Source of the DNA: Deroplatys truncata
Taxonomy: Eukaryota; Arthropoda; Insecta; Mantodea; Mantidae
DNA: 64,000 bases
Reading direction: 5' to 3'
Assembly (NCBI GenBank): GCA_030765065.1
Contig: CM060990.1
Location: forward strand, 218,211,290 to 218,275,289
Below, piece after piece: positions 12,550 to 24,156 of this stretch (positions are counted from its first letter, which is position 1; every line of letters starts with the position of its first letter). Both the position numbers and the translations under genes were made by a program. The notes beneath the pieces are model-generated. The model was not told the origin of the DNA, ran no database searches, and saw only the letters and a list, made by a program, of their open reading frames with translations.

Positions 12550-13600
12550 AGGGCAAGCTTCATTGAAGTGGAGAGTAATTTTTTTTATAAAAGCCTTCCA
12601 TTTTTTGTGTATGTTGTGTGTATTATATATCTCTGCCCATTCCTCTTTAGCAAGCCTATCCTTTAGTTTATCTAGGTTACATTTTCATGTGTCCCTAATG
12701 TGCCTGTATATGCTGTCTTTCATTTGGCTGAAGCAGTTGTAAATATCAATAATTTGACCCCTATGGTCTGACACATGAAATTCATTATTTATAGTGGAAA
12801 ATCTGTCTTTATTTAAATTTGTTATGTGATCTATTGAGCTGCTGGAGTGATCTGTGATTCTAGTGGCCCTTGAGAGACAATATTCAAGTAAAAGCTATCG
12901 AGGATATCCCCTAGATCTCTGTTATCCATGTCTACGTTAAAGTCACCTAGGATGATTATGTGTTGGTTGAATGTAATTTTGTGCAGTATATTTTCCAGAT
13001 GAATTAGGAACTCCTGTATACTTGAATTAGGGAATATCTAAACACCAAAAATGAGTACTTGTCCTAATTCTGTGTTTAGTTTTACTGCTGCTACCTCAAA
13101 GACCATCTCTACACTTAAGTTTTCTACCCAGTCTACCTTATTTACAATAATATCATTCCTAGCATACAGTAAGACTCCTCCACTTCTGTGAATTATACGT
13201 CAATGGGAAACTAATTCATAATTTACAAAGTTTACAGAATGTAATTGCTCCTTCCTTAGGCCATGTTCTGAAAGTACAACAACCTGAGGATTTGTCACAT
13301 TTAGGACTGTTTCTAATATTTCAACTTTATTGGAGACATATTGTGCATTTTGGTGGTATATTCTAAGGGTAGAGTTACTGTGCAGGCTGCTTTTATCATA
13401 GGATGAACACGAATTTATGGCTTGTCGTTGTATATTGTCTACTTTCCCAAATGAATTGAGTACAAGGGGTTTTTCTCTGCCAATGGTTTTTATTTTGTCC
13501 GAGAGGAGTGAACTTAAGAACCCTTTTCCTTTGTTGTTCAAGTGTAAGCCATGTCTGTTATGGTACTCATGTTTAAGGTTGCCGATGGCCACTACCATGA
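12550..13600 (-). pseudogene. LINE B endonuclease and upstream esterase-like remnant
   Basis: At 13390-13200 the frame opens an APE-like endonuclease (RIYHQNAQYVSNKVEIL..., then VVVLSEHGL, with the catalytic E). It continues in other frames to HIIILGDFNVDMDN near 12930. Just upstream, around 13510-13560, the reading RHGLHLNNKGKGFLS matches the DxxH-bearing C-terminal end of SGNH hydrolases found in ORF1 of CR1-like LINEs. The copy is 5'-truncated within that domain. Confidence 0.65.
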
Positions 13601-13765
13601 TAGTGTGGTCAACCGAATCAAATGCCTTATTTAAATCCATAAATATACCAAGTATAGACTTGCTAGTATCAAACCCCTCAAGCATTTATTTTGTAACGGA
13701 ATATTGGACATTTGTTATACTTTTGTTTCTCTTGAAACCAATTTGCTGTTACACCCCCCTCTAAA

Positions 13766-13810
<45 letters not shown>

Positions 13811-14500
13811 TTCAAGAAAAGATGCAATTCATTTGTACATTACAGTTTATAGTATTTTTGAGAATCCTGATAAAGGAGATATCAACATTATTTGGGTCAT
13901 CTTTTTTAAACATTATGACAATTCTGGTTGCCTTTAGGTTCTCTGGAAATTTTCCTGAAGAAATTGAACTATTGCATATCTTGACATTATAAAGCTCATG
14001 CAGTGCTTAATTATAAAGTATAGTACTTCATCAGGACCAGATGAGAAACTCTTCCTTTTGGAGTTGACTATTCTAATTAATTTTTTGTGTGTCACTGATA
14101 TTGGTATATGCTCTTTATCATTTCTATTAAATTTAGCATTTGTAATTTTATTATTATTTTGTGATAGCATTCTATTCACAGCTGTACTGAAATGATTATT
14201 GAAAATATTGGCAACTTCAACTGGATTTTTAACTATGTATTATCTGTTAAGAATAGAATTTTATATGTATCAGGCTTTGACTGGTTATTTTGCTCCTTTA
14301 TGATATTCCATATACTCTTGAGTTAAGACCATGCTCATCAATGTGCTCTTTCTTTGCTGCCTTTATTATCTTTCTACAGAGTTGCTTACTGTTTGAAATA
14401 TTTTTTGAGCCCATTGGTTCTATTTATTTTAATTATTCCAAAAAAGATTATGCATGTCCTTGCTGTAATTTATAGTTCATTCTGTGATCCAGTTTTACTT
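13600..14500 (-). pseudogene. LINE C reverse-transcriptase fragment
   Basis: Minus-strand RT fingers are readable at 14179-13934 (KSFSSGPDEVLYFIIKHC, then FLQENFQRT). After a (CA)n insertion, the palm-A box FMDLNKAFDSVDH follows at about 13690-13600. The fragment ends abruptly where LINE B begins, so the rest of its RT was displaced or lost when LINE B inserted. The first catalytic aspartate is present and the YADD box is missing. Confidence 0.65.
13768..13809. repeat. (CA)n microsatellite
   Basis: About 21 CA units inside LINE C between its fingers and palm-A segments. Confidence 0.95.
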
Positions 14501-14578
14501 TTATGTGCATAACCTTTATTTATTAATTTTTAGGGGAAGGCAGTATTAAAATAATCCATGAATGCACAGCGTAAGACA

Positions 14579-14976
14579 AAATCAATGAGCAACAGCCAGA
14601 GAGGGAGTTCAATTCAGAAAACATTGTAAGCATTCACTGAAGCTATGTTCACAATACAATTATTTAATACCACCCTGCATTCATTTCAAAGCTATGTGAT
14701 AAGTAGGAAGATGCCTTTCAGTTCGGTTGTATACATGGTAGCCCAACATTGAAAAGCACATGTCTCATAATTGGAATAACCTGGGTTCAAATCCTTGATG
14801 TACTTTTTTTATTATTTAAATTTTAATATGTTAAATATATGGCCATGCCATATGCTTTCCATGTATAAGATATCTATTAATTTTGAGACATTCATGCATA
14901 AAAACACATACAAATTACTCTTTGTTTCAAAATAATAGCCATATTTAAGAATTTTAAAGTAAAAAATTAAACCAAA
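14579..14976 (+). repeat. Left part of an inverted-duplicated repeat block, with a tRNA-like B box
   Basis: This sequence reappears reverse-complemented at about 54065-54402. It contains GGTTCAAATCC (about 14791-14801), a good Pol III B box, and a weaker A-box-like TGGTAGCCCAACATTG about 50 bp before it. That suggests a tRNA-derived SINE, although about 170 bp of conserved sequence precede the tRNA-like part, which is unusual. The homology runs on to 14976 and resumes at 17968, after LINE D. Confidence 0.6.
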
Positions 14977-15112
14977 TTCTCATTCTCATTTATTATCTGT
15001 CAATTAAAATTAAAAAATAATTCATGACATTGTCAGTACAAACAAAATAAATAATAAGATACAATATATACAATAGTATGAATTAATACATAATAATCAC
15101 ATATTAATAAAC

Positions 15113-16876
15113 TCATTTATGGAATAAAAGCAACCTTGAATACAATATTTTTTTCAGTTCCTTTTTGAATTGATTTAAATCATTTATGCTTTTTAATATA
15201 TGTAGGTAATTTATTATAAAAATTGCATACAGCAACAGTAGGTTTAGTTTTGAATAACTGGATTCTATGAGATCTGACATGAAAGTTTGTATTACCTCTT
15301 GTGAACTGATTATGAATCTGATTATTAACTGTTTCACAATTTACATTATGTCTTAAATACATAATAACTTCAAACATATATAAAGAGTATAAGGTAAGAA
15401 TATTTAATTTTACAAAACTATCCTTACAAGATTGTTGTGGTTTTAAACCCATCATCACCCTAATTGGTCTTTTTTGTAGAAGAAAAAGTATTTTAGTATG
15501 CTTATCAGCACAGTGACCCCAGACAGTTATTCCATAGGACAAATGTGGATAAATTAAACCATAATAAATGTTCATTAGTATACTTAAATCCACAACTTTC
15601 ACCATTCTTTTTAGAAGAAAAGTACTAGAGCCTACCTTATTACAAATTTTGTCAATTTGTATATCCCAAGTGAGATGTTCGTCAAGCATAATTTCAAGGA
15701 AGTTTGTATAATGACCCTTGTTAATATTTTCATTATTAACATTAAATTTTAGCTGAATATAGTTTCTGTTTTGAACCAGCATATATTCATAAAATCAGTT
15801 TTCTTTGTATTAATATGCAATTTATTTAAATTAAAAAACTGCGCAATTTGAATAATGTTTTGATTAGTGGAAGTCGCAAGTTTTTTGACAATTATCACTA
15901 GTGTTAACAATGGATGTGTCATCAGCATAAGCAATAATTTTTCCATCTCTTATAGTTATATCATTCATATAAATAATAAATAGAAGGGGACCAAGAATGG
16001 AACCCTGCAGAACACCATATTTAACATTTAGCATCTTGGAGTAATATGTATTGATTTGCTGACCACATTCACGAGTTAACTTGCTGTGTTCCATCACATA
16101 AATAGGACCTTATTAATCTGAGTGGAATTCCACGTATACCATATTGCTCAAGTTTAGTTAATAAAATATCATGGTCAACACAATCAAAGGCTTACTTAAA
16201 TCTAAAAATATGCAATTGTCGAACTCTCCCTTATCTAAACTGTCAATCAGGTATTCAACTATTTAAATTATTGCAGCTTTAATTGATCTCCCTTTTCTAA
16301 AACCATACTGAAAATTATTTAAAATCTAGTTAAAATATGGATAATAATTATTTTTTCAAAAACTTTAGAAAGAGTTGAAACCAAAGTTATTGAATGATAG
16401 TTGTCAGTCGAGTACATATCTCCATTTCTGTATAGCGGGTTAACAATAGGTTTCTTTAAGCAGTTAGGATATATTCCCAAGGTTATACTAGAATTAATCA
16501 GTTTAACTAATGGTTTTAAAATGCTATGAGCACACTGCTTTAAAAGAGTTGAGATGCCATCTTTACCAGAGGAACTTTTACTTTTCATTTTATTGATTCC
16601 TTTTAATAATCCTGCTTCAGAAATTTCAAGTAGATATATTGAATCGCAAATGTTATTACTACTTTTAATATGATCTAAAATAGTATCCTTATTACCTATT
16701 AATTTATATATGTTTTCAATAAAACTTTCGTTAAATAAATTACTTGCAATAGTTGTATCACCTATTTTTTTTTTATTCCTGACAATTAATTCAATATCTT
16801 CATGTGATTTACATTTACCATGCTTGATATTTATAACATTCCAAGCAGTTTTTGAGATATTACTTGATTTATTCAT
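15113..16876 (-). pseudogene. LINE D reverse transcriptase
   Basis: 16876-16319 carries the fingers (KSSSGKDGIS, ITLVSTLSKVFEKIIIIHI). 16097-15864 carries VLQGSILGPLLFIIYMND and the intact YADDTS box. 15782-15180 carries the thumb and tail (FLEIMLDEHLTWD, LSYGITVWGHCADKH, FYNKLPTYIK). The segment with the first catalytic aspartate, around 16200, is broken by frameshifts. Inactive as it stands, but all major motifs are recognisable. Confidence 0.8.
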
Positions 16877-16904
16877 TAACTTTTTATATAATTTGATTTA
16901 GTAT

Positions 16905-16985
16905 ACTTTATTAATTTTTGGTATAATAAATTGGTAAATTATAAATTGGTATAATTTATAATTTGGTAAATTATAAATATTTCTG
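16905..16985. repeat. AT-rich tandem and inverted repeat inside LINE D
   Basis: TAAATTGGTA and TTTGGTAAATTATAAAT units recur in both orientations over about 80 bp. They interrupt the linker of LINE D and could form a hairpin. Confidence 0.6.
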
Positions 16986-16999
16986 TCTTTTTTTATAGA

Positions 17000-17960
17000 T
17001 TAGTTAAACTATATATATTATAATAAAATTTTAATTGGTTTTTAGCTGTAATTATGTTTTTATTAATCCACTGCTTACCAGTAAAATGTTTTTAATGTTT
17101 TTATTTTTTAAAGGACAAGCAACGTCCAGCTAATAATTAAAAGTTGTGTAAAATTGTTCCCATTTTTTATTTACATCTATTTTATTATACATATCCACCC
17201 ATTGTTCTTTTTATAACATAGTACAAAAAGTCATTGTTAAAAAATTCATTTCTTGAACTTGTATATTTAAATTATTTGCAGTATGAATTTTAAGTGAAAT
17301 ATTAATTTGTAGTGCAAAATGATCTGACAAGTAACTCTTTAATAACATTAACATTGTATTGCTCAGAAGGGAAATTTGTAAGAATATGATCTATGACACT
17401 TGTAGTATCAACGACTCTTGTTGGCTCATTAACAGTAATTTTAGGATTATGCATGCTAGCTATATCAACCAGTAGCTTATAATTGCTATGCAATTCATCC
17501 CTATTTATGTTAATATCTCCCAATAAAACAAGAAATTTATTGAGAAGCTGTTAAAGTATCACTGTTAGTATTTGAAAAATTCTTTAGAATTACTACTAGG
17601 GGATCGATAACGTGAGATAACAATCTTGCCCATTTCTACTTGAATTTAAATGCCAACTATTTTGCATACTTTTTCAATGCTTTTGAATTTAATCCAGTCT
17701 AAAGGTTTGATTTTAGTTATTTTATTTGAGACAAGAATAACAGTTCCACCACCCTTATATAACTTTCTGTAGAAGCAAGTTGCATTACTATAAAATTACA
17801 ACATTTTATTTGATCTTCATTAACTCCATGCTCAGTTATAGCAAGAATATTTGGACTATTGTCATGCAAAAACACAAAGTTCATCTATTTTATTACTTAT
17901 ATACTGCATGTTTTGATGAATAATTCTTAATGTGGTAATAGCACTTTTTTTACTAAAGAC
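17000..17960 (-). pseudogene. LINE D endonuclease
   Basis: Readable pieces on the minus strand are LHDNSPNILAITEHG near 17860 (catalytic E), then MGDININRDELHSNYKLLVD at 17523, and TSVIDHILTNFPSEQYN at 17400. The last two are the GDxN and xDHI motifs of LINE apurinic endonucleases. The frame is broken several times. Confidence 0.7.
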
Positions 17961-17967
17961 AGACTCT

Positions 17968-19096
17968 ATTTCATTGACTTAATATTGGATGTGCAAACTC
18001 TGTCTCATTCTTCAGTTATGAATGGCACTGACATTATCATGCATGCCCACCTCATAGCCTTGGAGTTCTGCCTGATATGTTAGCAATGAACTGTCTTTTG
18101 CTATGGCTGAGTGCACACATAAAGACAAAGCTACAAGGAGATTTCTCCTTATGTTAATGAACGTTGTTGGATACTTCATGTCTCAGGCTGCAAGAGCACT
18201 TGAGGTCCCTATATCTATGGCTATGAGGTGAGTGTGATTATCCAGGGAAGGAATTGTTGGTTCTCAACCTGGTTTGAGTCGAAAATGTTTGTCCACTCCT
18301 CAGCAGGACACTGCATTTCTAGAAGAGGCAGACGGTAATCCCTTCCAGTGTGTGTCTACAATTAGAACTCTGGGTCGAACCACACAGCCTTGTATTGTTT
18401 GACTACAGCAGGGCTCTTTGCTCAATCAGTAGCTAAGAAGCAGCATCTTATGTCGCCTCACATTTGCAGAAGAAAATGTAAACTATAACTGGAATAGGGT
18501 TATATTCATGGATGAGTTGACATTTTCAACTACAAATGGGGGGGGGGGGTGGTAATTGTCTACCAACCCAGAGGAAAGCATTAAGAGAGACAATATTTTG
18601 CACAAATGGAACACCATGGTTACGTATCTGTATCATGTTAGGGTTGGATGTCATAAGATGATTTAGGTGTGTTGTGGCAGCTTAATGGTACATTAAATAG
18701 CCAAGAGTATAAGACATCCTTAAAACCTCATGTTTCTTCAAGGACTAGATATCCCTATGGAATATCCCTAGATATCCCAGGCCTACCCTGCCCACACAAG
18801 TTGGCAGGATTCAAACTGGTTCTTGCAAAGGTAAGATATCATACTGAGTGATTGGGCTCCTTGCTCATCAGATTTGAATCCCATTGAAAATGTGTGAGCA
18901 GAGGTGAAGAAAATTTTGGAGTTAAATTGGGCTGCAAGACAAAAGAGGATTTTTGGGATCAAATAAAAGATGCTTGGAAGTGTCCTCTCATGGAAAATTT
19001 ACTAGGAATTTGATATCATCCAGTAGATACTGCCCCGTAGAATGAGAGCAGTAATAGCAGAGGGATTACACATCCAATATTAGGTTAATTTCTATT
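17968..19096 (+). mobile_element. Tc1-like DNA transposon, copy 1
   Basis: Inverted termini with the shared core TAATATTGGATGTG lie near 17980 and 19070-19085. The interior reads as a Tc1-family transposase with stops. An inverted copy lies at 52940-54064. A G homopolymer at about 18538-18550 interrupts the coding region. Flanking homology with the second copy extends beyond both termini, so the element sits inside a larger duplicated block. Confidence 0.7.
18160..18990 (+). pseudogene. Tc1-like transposase, broken
   Basis: In shifting frames the plus strand gives FAEENVNYNWNRVIF, then MDE for the first catalytic aspartate (18506 region), a LWQLNGTLNSQEY stretch at 18675, and DLNPIENVWAEVKKILELNW near 18870, which carries the catalytic glutamate. 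The second catalytic aspartate region (normally QQDN) is damaged near 18775. Multiple stops. It cuts and pastes DNA in intact relatives. Confidence 0.75.
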
Positions 19097-19100
19097 TTAA

Positions 19101-21554
19101 CCCTCCATCAGGCGTGCACTCTGGTAGAACACCATTGGTCGCATGGGGCCTACTAGGTCAGCGCTACACTTTTGTTGTCATTGTTTGTATTTGTTTCTTT
19201 GGCTTATTTTCCTTTTTTCCTATGTTTACCTTTATTTAGGTTAAGTATACATAGCTTTCGTTAGTAGGTTTATCTTACAACATACGACAAGCTAAAATAT
19301 TGAGTACATATATATTATAAATTGTATTACAATAAGTATAAAGAAATACATTTTCAGGTATGCATACAACTTATTTCAAATGTTCAGTCACTCAGAATCA
19401 TCCAATATCTCTCCCATGTTTTCCCCGACTAAGCAACTGAAATAATTTTCAGTTTTCGCCAATAATTTTAGCATGTTTGCTCAAACGGGGGGAGTGTTCC
19501 ATTTCCCATATGCATATTTAGTTTGGCATTTCTTTTTGTCTTTGTCGCAGGGTTCAATCGCTTTGTTTTCAATGTGGATAGCGGTGCATTTGACAATTCA
19601 TCTTTTGCGGATCTTTGGGTTTATATTTTGTCACAAGGCCTTTCAAATTACTGGGTAGATTTGATACTGTTGCTCTCCTTTGTAACTGTTGCGATAGTAA
19701 AGCTAAAGACAGTACTTTCAAATACTCCTGCCTTGCGGAATATTTATTTTGGTTTCCAAGGAAGATAACCCTAGAATTAATACCTGCAGTGTTAAAGATA
19801 TGGTAAAAAAATTACCATGGGCCACCTTCTCCTTGTTCTAGCTAAATTGTATGTAGCACACAATTTATCTGTTACATCAGCTCCAGATTTAGTGTTGTTG
19901 TAATGCAGGATTATTTCAGGCTTTATCTCAGCACCTTGTGATAACTGCTTGGATGAAACATGTAGACTTAAGAGCAAAACTACAGTTTTATCCTTTTTTG
20001 GAACATATGAAAGAAGTGTTTCAGTTTTTGTGAAGCCAAATATGCTTTCTTTCTGACTGTGACCTTTTGGAGAAGTCAAAAAGAATGTTTTTTTTTTTTT
20101 TTGTTTCTTACTGTACGGACGAAAGAAAGCTGTCTTTGTGTAACTCATTCACAACCAATAGATTGGAAAACCAATTATCTGCAGCAACATTTTGTCCAGT
20201 GCAGAGATTGGCTCAGTAAGTCTCAGCACTACAGCCTCTGCCGAATTAGTTTGCAAATATGGTCCATCTGGCCTGCTGTCCACAATAAATCTCCATATTA
20301 GTGGTGTAAAACAGCTTTGCATCACTCAAATAGAATATTTTTATGCCATACATGTTTAGCTTGGATGGTATATATTGTCTAAAACATCATCGACCACGAA
20401 ATTCCGGCAAGTGTTCGTTGACAGTGACATTTTGTCTAAGAGAATAATGCTTTTGACAGTTGTTCAAAACCAATGTAAACATTTCTCTAACAGCAGCCAA
20501 TTTATCCAATCTTCATCGCTGTAGTCTTGAGCTTTTGTTATCAAAGCGAATACAGCATATTAGAAAAGTGAATCGTTTTTTCGGAAATAGCCATTTGAAA
20601 TAGAGGAATTCCAAGATCACGAGTTTTCCAAAATCGTAAATATTCTAACATCCACCATGAAAAATTCCTGCCCAGGTACAATAAGCCTAGGAAAGCTTTT
20701 ATTTCTATTACATCTGTAGGTCTGCTGTCTCACAATTTAATTTGTGCTGCACATTGCTAATGTAAGTATTTGAGCTTTCAACAATCAAATCAAGTATATC
20801 TTCGGTAACAAAAAGCTTCCAACAATGCATTTCCATTTTTGGCAGCTCCTACACCAGGAAGCTTAGTCAATATATTGTGAGCCCTTATCCGTGTTATTTT
20901 CCAATGCGTTTTTTTTTTTTCCATTTTGTTCCATCTCTTCCTGTAAATAATACCAGAATGTATTACAGATAATAGCTATTATTAGTATTATTAGTATTGG
21001 TGGTGGTGGTGGTGGTGGTGGTGGTGGTGGTGGTGGTATATGATGTTACCTATAAAATACATGTTACACATACGCTCCTTTCATAGTCTTCATCTTCATG
21101 ATCTCTTTTTGTGAATCTAAAGATCTCGTTTCGAGTTTATCTTCAGAGAAAAAAAAGAATCATCTGATTCGTATAAGTTGTCATCCACGGGCAAGGCATT
21201 ATCACAAAGTAGGCAATGTACTTCTTCCAAATCATTCGGATTTTATAGATCGTACATTTTAGTCGTGTTCATGACAAATCAGTAACAGTTCCTTGCAATG
21301 GCAAAGCAATATTGCACAGCTAATGAGGAACAAATCAGTCAGCAATATGTAATGAGAGCAGGCGCGCGGGACCTGGTTGACCTGTGCGACACAAAACTGC
21401 TGATTAGTCATTCTTCCAGCAAAATAAACAAACAGATAAGGTTGCCTTTGCAGCAAACAATCGAGCAAGGTGTAATATTAGATGTCCTAGTCAGGCAATT
21501 GTGAAATTTAAATAATTCCAGGGGTCTCTGAGGCCCCTAGCAACCAACGGAGGC
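19101..21554 (-). mobile_element. piggyBac-like transposon
   Basis: The element is bounded by TTAA on both sides (19097-19100 and 21555-21558), the target site that defines this superfamily. The ends are CCCTCCATCAGG and, reverse-complemented, GCCTCCGTTGG. The inverted block at 52862-54402 lacks it: flanking homology stops at the left TTAA and resumes at the right one, which confirms a 2.45-kb insertion. A (GGT)n microsatellite lies inside at about 20998-21037. Confidence 0.88.
19590..21250 (-). pseudogene. piggyBac-like transposase, degenerate
   Basis: The C-terminal core is clear at 20148-19792: KPEIILHYNNTKSGADVTDKL and CATYNLARTRRRWPMVIF, the usual segment around the third catalytic aspartate (GxDxxD). 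In another frame the tail reads ALLSQQLQRRATVSNLP near 19690, typical of the C-terminal part, although I do not see the cysteine-rich finger that often ends these proteins. Upstream pieces such as YKPSKHVWHKN near 20350 are readable only with many frameshifts. Inactive. Confidence 0.75.
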
Positions 21555-21630
21555 TTAATTTAGTTCTTCATTTAGGAATATAATATTTACTTATTTCATA
21601 TTTAGTTTGAAAACAAACTAAAGCATTTCA
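21555..21630 (+). repeat. Right remainder of the duplicated repeat block
   Basis: AGGAATATAATATTT and TTCATATTTAGTTTGAAAA match the reverse complement of about 52862-52925. This closes the block that LINE D and piggyBac had split. Confidence 0.65.
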
Positions 21631-21958
21631 GTTTTTGTGTGTCAGCATAAATGCCTTGAAATCATATAAGTCTTAACAATTGGAAATTGTATTATATGTA
21701 TAATAAACATTGCAGTTTCCTGCCTCCAAAAAAATGCTTGGGATACAAACCTCGGTAGGCCCTGCTTATAACCGCTCGGTTGTCAGGACATACTCAGTAG
21801 CTGACACTCGATATGAAAGGTGACAGTAGAATGAAGCTAAAGACATGTGTTCCAAGATACCATTATGAACTGGCTGTGGAAGTGATTTGGACTTCGACAA
21901 ATATACGCCTCATGAGTGTGCTCATTCTTTTTGTCTTAGGGTGTACATAGTCATTTTA

Positions 21959-22147
21959 AGGTTTCAGTGGGCCACATGTTCTTATCATAGTACATTTTGT
22001 TTGAAACATACATCTGTCCATATAGACCTTTGCCTCTATTTTTTTTGCGGGGTGGGGGGAGGGGGAGCAACAGCAAAGGTGTATATGGATGGGTTTATTT
22101 TTCAAAAGAAATGTATTATGGTCAGGAATATGCAACCCACTGAATCC
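21959..22147. mobile_element. Foldback or MITE-like hairpin
   Basis: The left arm (about 21959-22037) and the right arm (about 22068-22147) are imperfect reverse complements over some 80 bp, separated by a G-rich loop. Because of this the two strands encode look-alike peptides (KVYMD..FQ.KC). No coding function is supported. No clear target duplication was found. Confidence 0.65.
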
Positions 22148-22379
22148 CACAAATTAATAACTACATTCATGGATCATTTTAATACTGCCTTCTCCTAAAA
22201 AATTAATAAATAAAGGTTATGTCCACAAAAGTACAAAATTAATCATAAAAGAATATCTAGATAAGTAACATATAGCAATAACTTTGTATAAATTGTACCA
22301 TAGTATAATAAGAGTATGCTTATTTCTAACAGTTTTAAAACGTCTTGAGATAAATTAACTCACCTTATTTTACTACATG

Positions 22380-23105
22380 ATATGCTCTCTCCAGATAAAT
22401 TTATCATCCATTATAAGGCTATAAATGTGTGTGGTTTCTATTCAGTTAATTTTACATTGTTTACAATAAGGCTCATTTCTGAAGCCTTTTTGCTAGAGCG
22501 CAATTGTAGTATCATATAGCTTCTTTTTCATATTGTACAGAAGATCATTAATTTCAAAATACTTCTGCAGGCATCTTATTGTATTTAAAATTTTCATTTA
22601 GTGAAATGTAACTGGGCCCCCAGTAGTTTGCTGCTTTTACCAGCGAAGGAAGTAATGCTGGAGAGTTTTGTGACATTAATATTGTTAAAAAGTTAACATT
22701 AATAGTTTACATAAAGAATAAATAACAGAGGACCCAAGATTGAACATATTATATTAATCTATAGTCACTTGCAGACTTAAATTTATGGTTTTGCGTATGT
22801 TATGAAGAATAAGTGCTGCTTTTTTCCCTTCCTATTAAGCATGATCCTATTATATCTTTAAGTAGTCCATTTAAGCCATATAGTTGTAATTCATTTGTTA
22901 ACAGGTCATACTTCACCAGGTTAAAGGCTTTCTCAAACAAACAAAAATATATAGACCATATTTCCACTTTTTCTGTATGCTCAAGAGCTTCATGTATAAG
23001 TTCAGCAATTGCTGTTTTGGTTAAGAGACATTTCTAAAACCATGTTGAAGCTTACATGACAGCTTATTGGAATTTTAAAACATGTGTTAAATGTCTAGAG
23101 AAAAT
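22380..23105 (-). pseudogene. LINE E reverse-transcriptase fragment
   Basis: The minus strand reads HGF..., ELIHEALEHTEK, then a degenerate palm-A, then LGPLLFILYVN at about 22735, and further left a thumb segment (FEINDLLYNMKKSYM, ASEMSLIVNNVKLTE). The YADD box between the last two is missing, so an internal deletion is likely. Confidence 0.6.
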
Positions 23106-23114
23106 ATAGTATAA

Positions 23115-24156
23115 CACAGTAGTTGAAGCAAAAATGCTATATGGAAGTGAAATATGGGGAGTAGGAGGAGGCTGGGAAGTGATAGATATGGTACATAGTT
23201 TTTGTAGAAAAGTTTTAGGCTTGCCAAATGCCACAGTAAAGGAGTTTGCTCTAACTGAAATGCAGAGAGTGGAAAGAAAATGTGTAATAATGGGGAGATC
23301 CCTTAAATATTGGTATAGACTATTAAATTTAGAAGAGAAAAACTTGTTGACAGTGTCTGGAATTTCAAGAAAGGAGCTTAAAGAAGAACGGGTGGAGTTA
23401 TAGTATACAAACTAACTTGAAAAATAGTGGTCTGGGAGAAATCTGGAGGAGGAGGGAAAATAATTTAAAAGGTTTATGGAAAGAAGCTAGGTGGAGGTTT
23501 GAAGATTGAGATACAAAATGCATTTAGTAGCATCGGAAAGAAAAGTTCCTTGGAATCATATATATTAATAAAAAATGTGTGGGCTAGAGAACAGTATGTA
23601 GATTACTCAAATAAGGAACAAAGAGAAAGTATAGCTTGGGTACGAGCAGGTGTATGGAGACTAATAGGAATGAGAAATGGGTTCCCACAGAACCAGTGTC
23701 CAATATGTGGGGAAAGAGAAGATTTAGAACATAACATGTTTGATTGTAAAGGTACACAGCATTGAAGAAAGCAAGCTATAAATGGGAAATGGTTAAAATT
23801 GGACAGGAAAGTAGCCTTAAGCAAGATTTTTAACAAAGATAATAAAAAGGTAGGAGAGTACATGTCCAAAGTAAAAAAGAAATGATTATGGACAATAAAA
23901 AGAGATGTGAATTAATTTCATTATGAGATGTAAAGATATGTAATTATATCATTATTATAAAATTAGTAGTATTAGATTATCCTTTTGGTATTACTACTAT
24001 TATATTGTTGTTGTAAATTTTTTTTATAAAAAAGAAAGTAATATGGGTAGAATATGGCAAGATAACAGCTTGGGCTGATATATAGCCATATTCTAAGGAA
24101 GATTGCTAGCACATTTAAATAAATAAATAAATAAAAATAAATAAATAAATAGAGTT
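23115..24156 (+). pseudogene. LINE F C-terminal fragment with zinc knuckle
   Basis: The plus strand opens with MLYGSEIWG (23134), the post-RT tail signature of many LINEs, and continues to 23403. After frame breaks, 23499-23765 ends in CPICGEREDLEHNMFDC, a C-X2-C-X7-H-X4-C finger. The 3' end carries (TAAA)n from about 24115 to 24151, a tail typical of target-primed insertion. It lies head to head with LINE E. The RT core is absent, so this is a 5'-truncated copy. Confidence 0.7.

Larger units (their letters stand above)
10385..13600 (-). mobile_element. Non-LTR retrotransposon (LINE B), CR1-like
   Basis: Reading leftwards on the minus strand the order is: the end of an SGNH-esterase-like segment, apurinic endonuclease, a linker, reverse transcriptase, a C-terminal tail, and a short TTATTA-type 3' tail at about 10385. 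Esterase-like ORF1 ends, endonuclease plus RT, and a microsatellite tail without poly(A) are typical of CR1/L2-related elements. Its 5' end at about 13600 abuts RT sequence of another LINE, so it inserted there. Several stops and frameshifts make it inactive. Confidence 0.75.
14977..17967 (-). mobile_element. Non-LTR retrotransposon (LINE D)
   Basis: Minus-strand endonuclease and RT are followed by a 3' tail of GAGAAT repeats at about 14977-14990. The boundaries are set by comparison with the uninterrupted copy at 52862-54402: homology stops at 14976 and resumes at 17968. It is therefore a roughly 3-kb insertion into an older repeat. Domain order and sequence resemble LINE B, but it is a different family. 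Confidence 0.78.
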
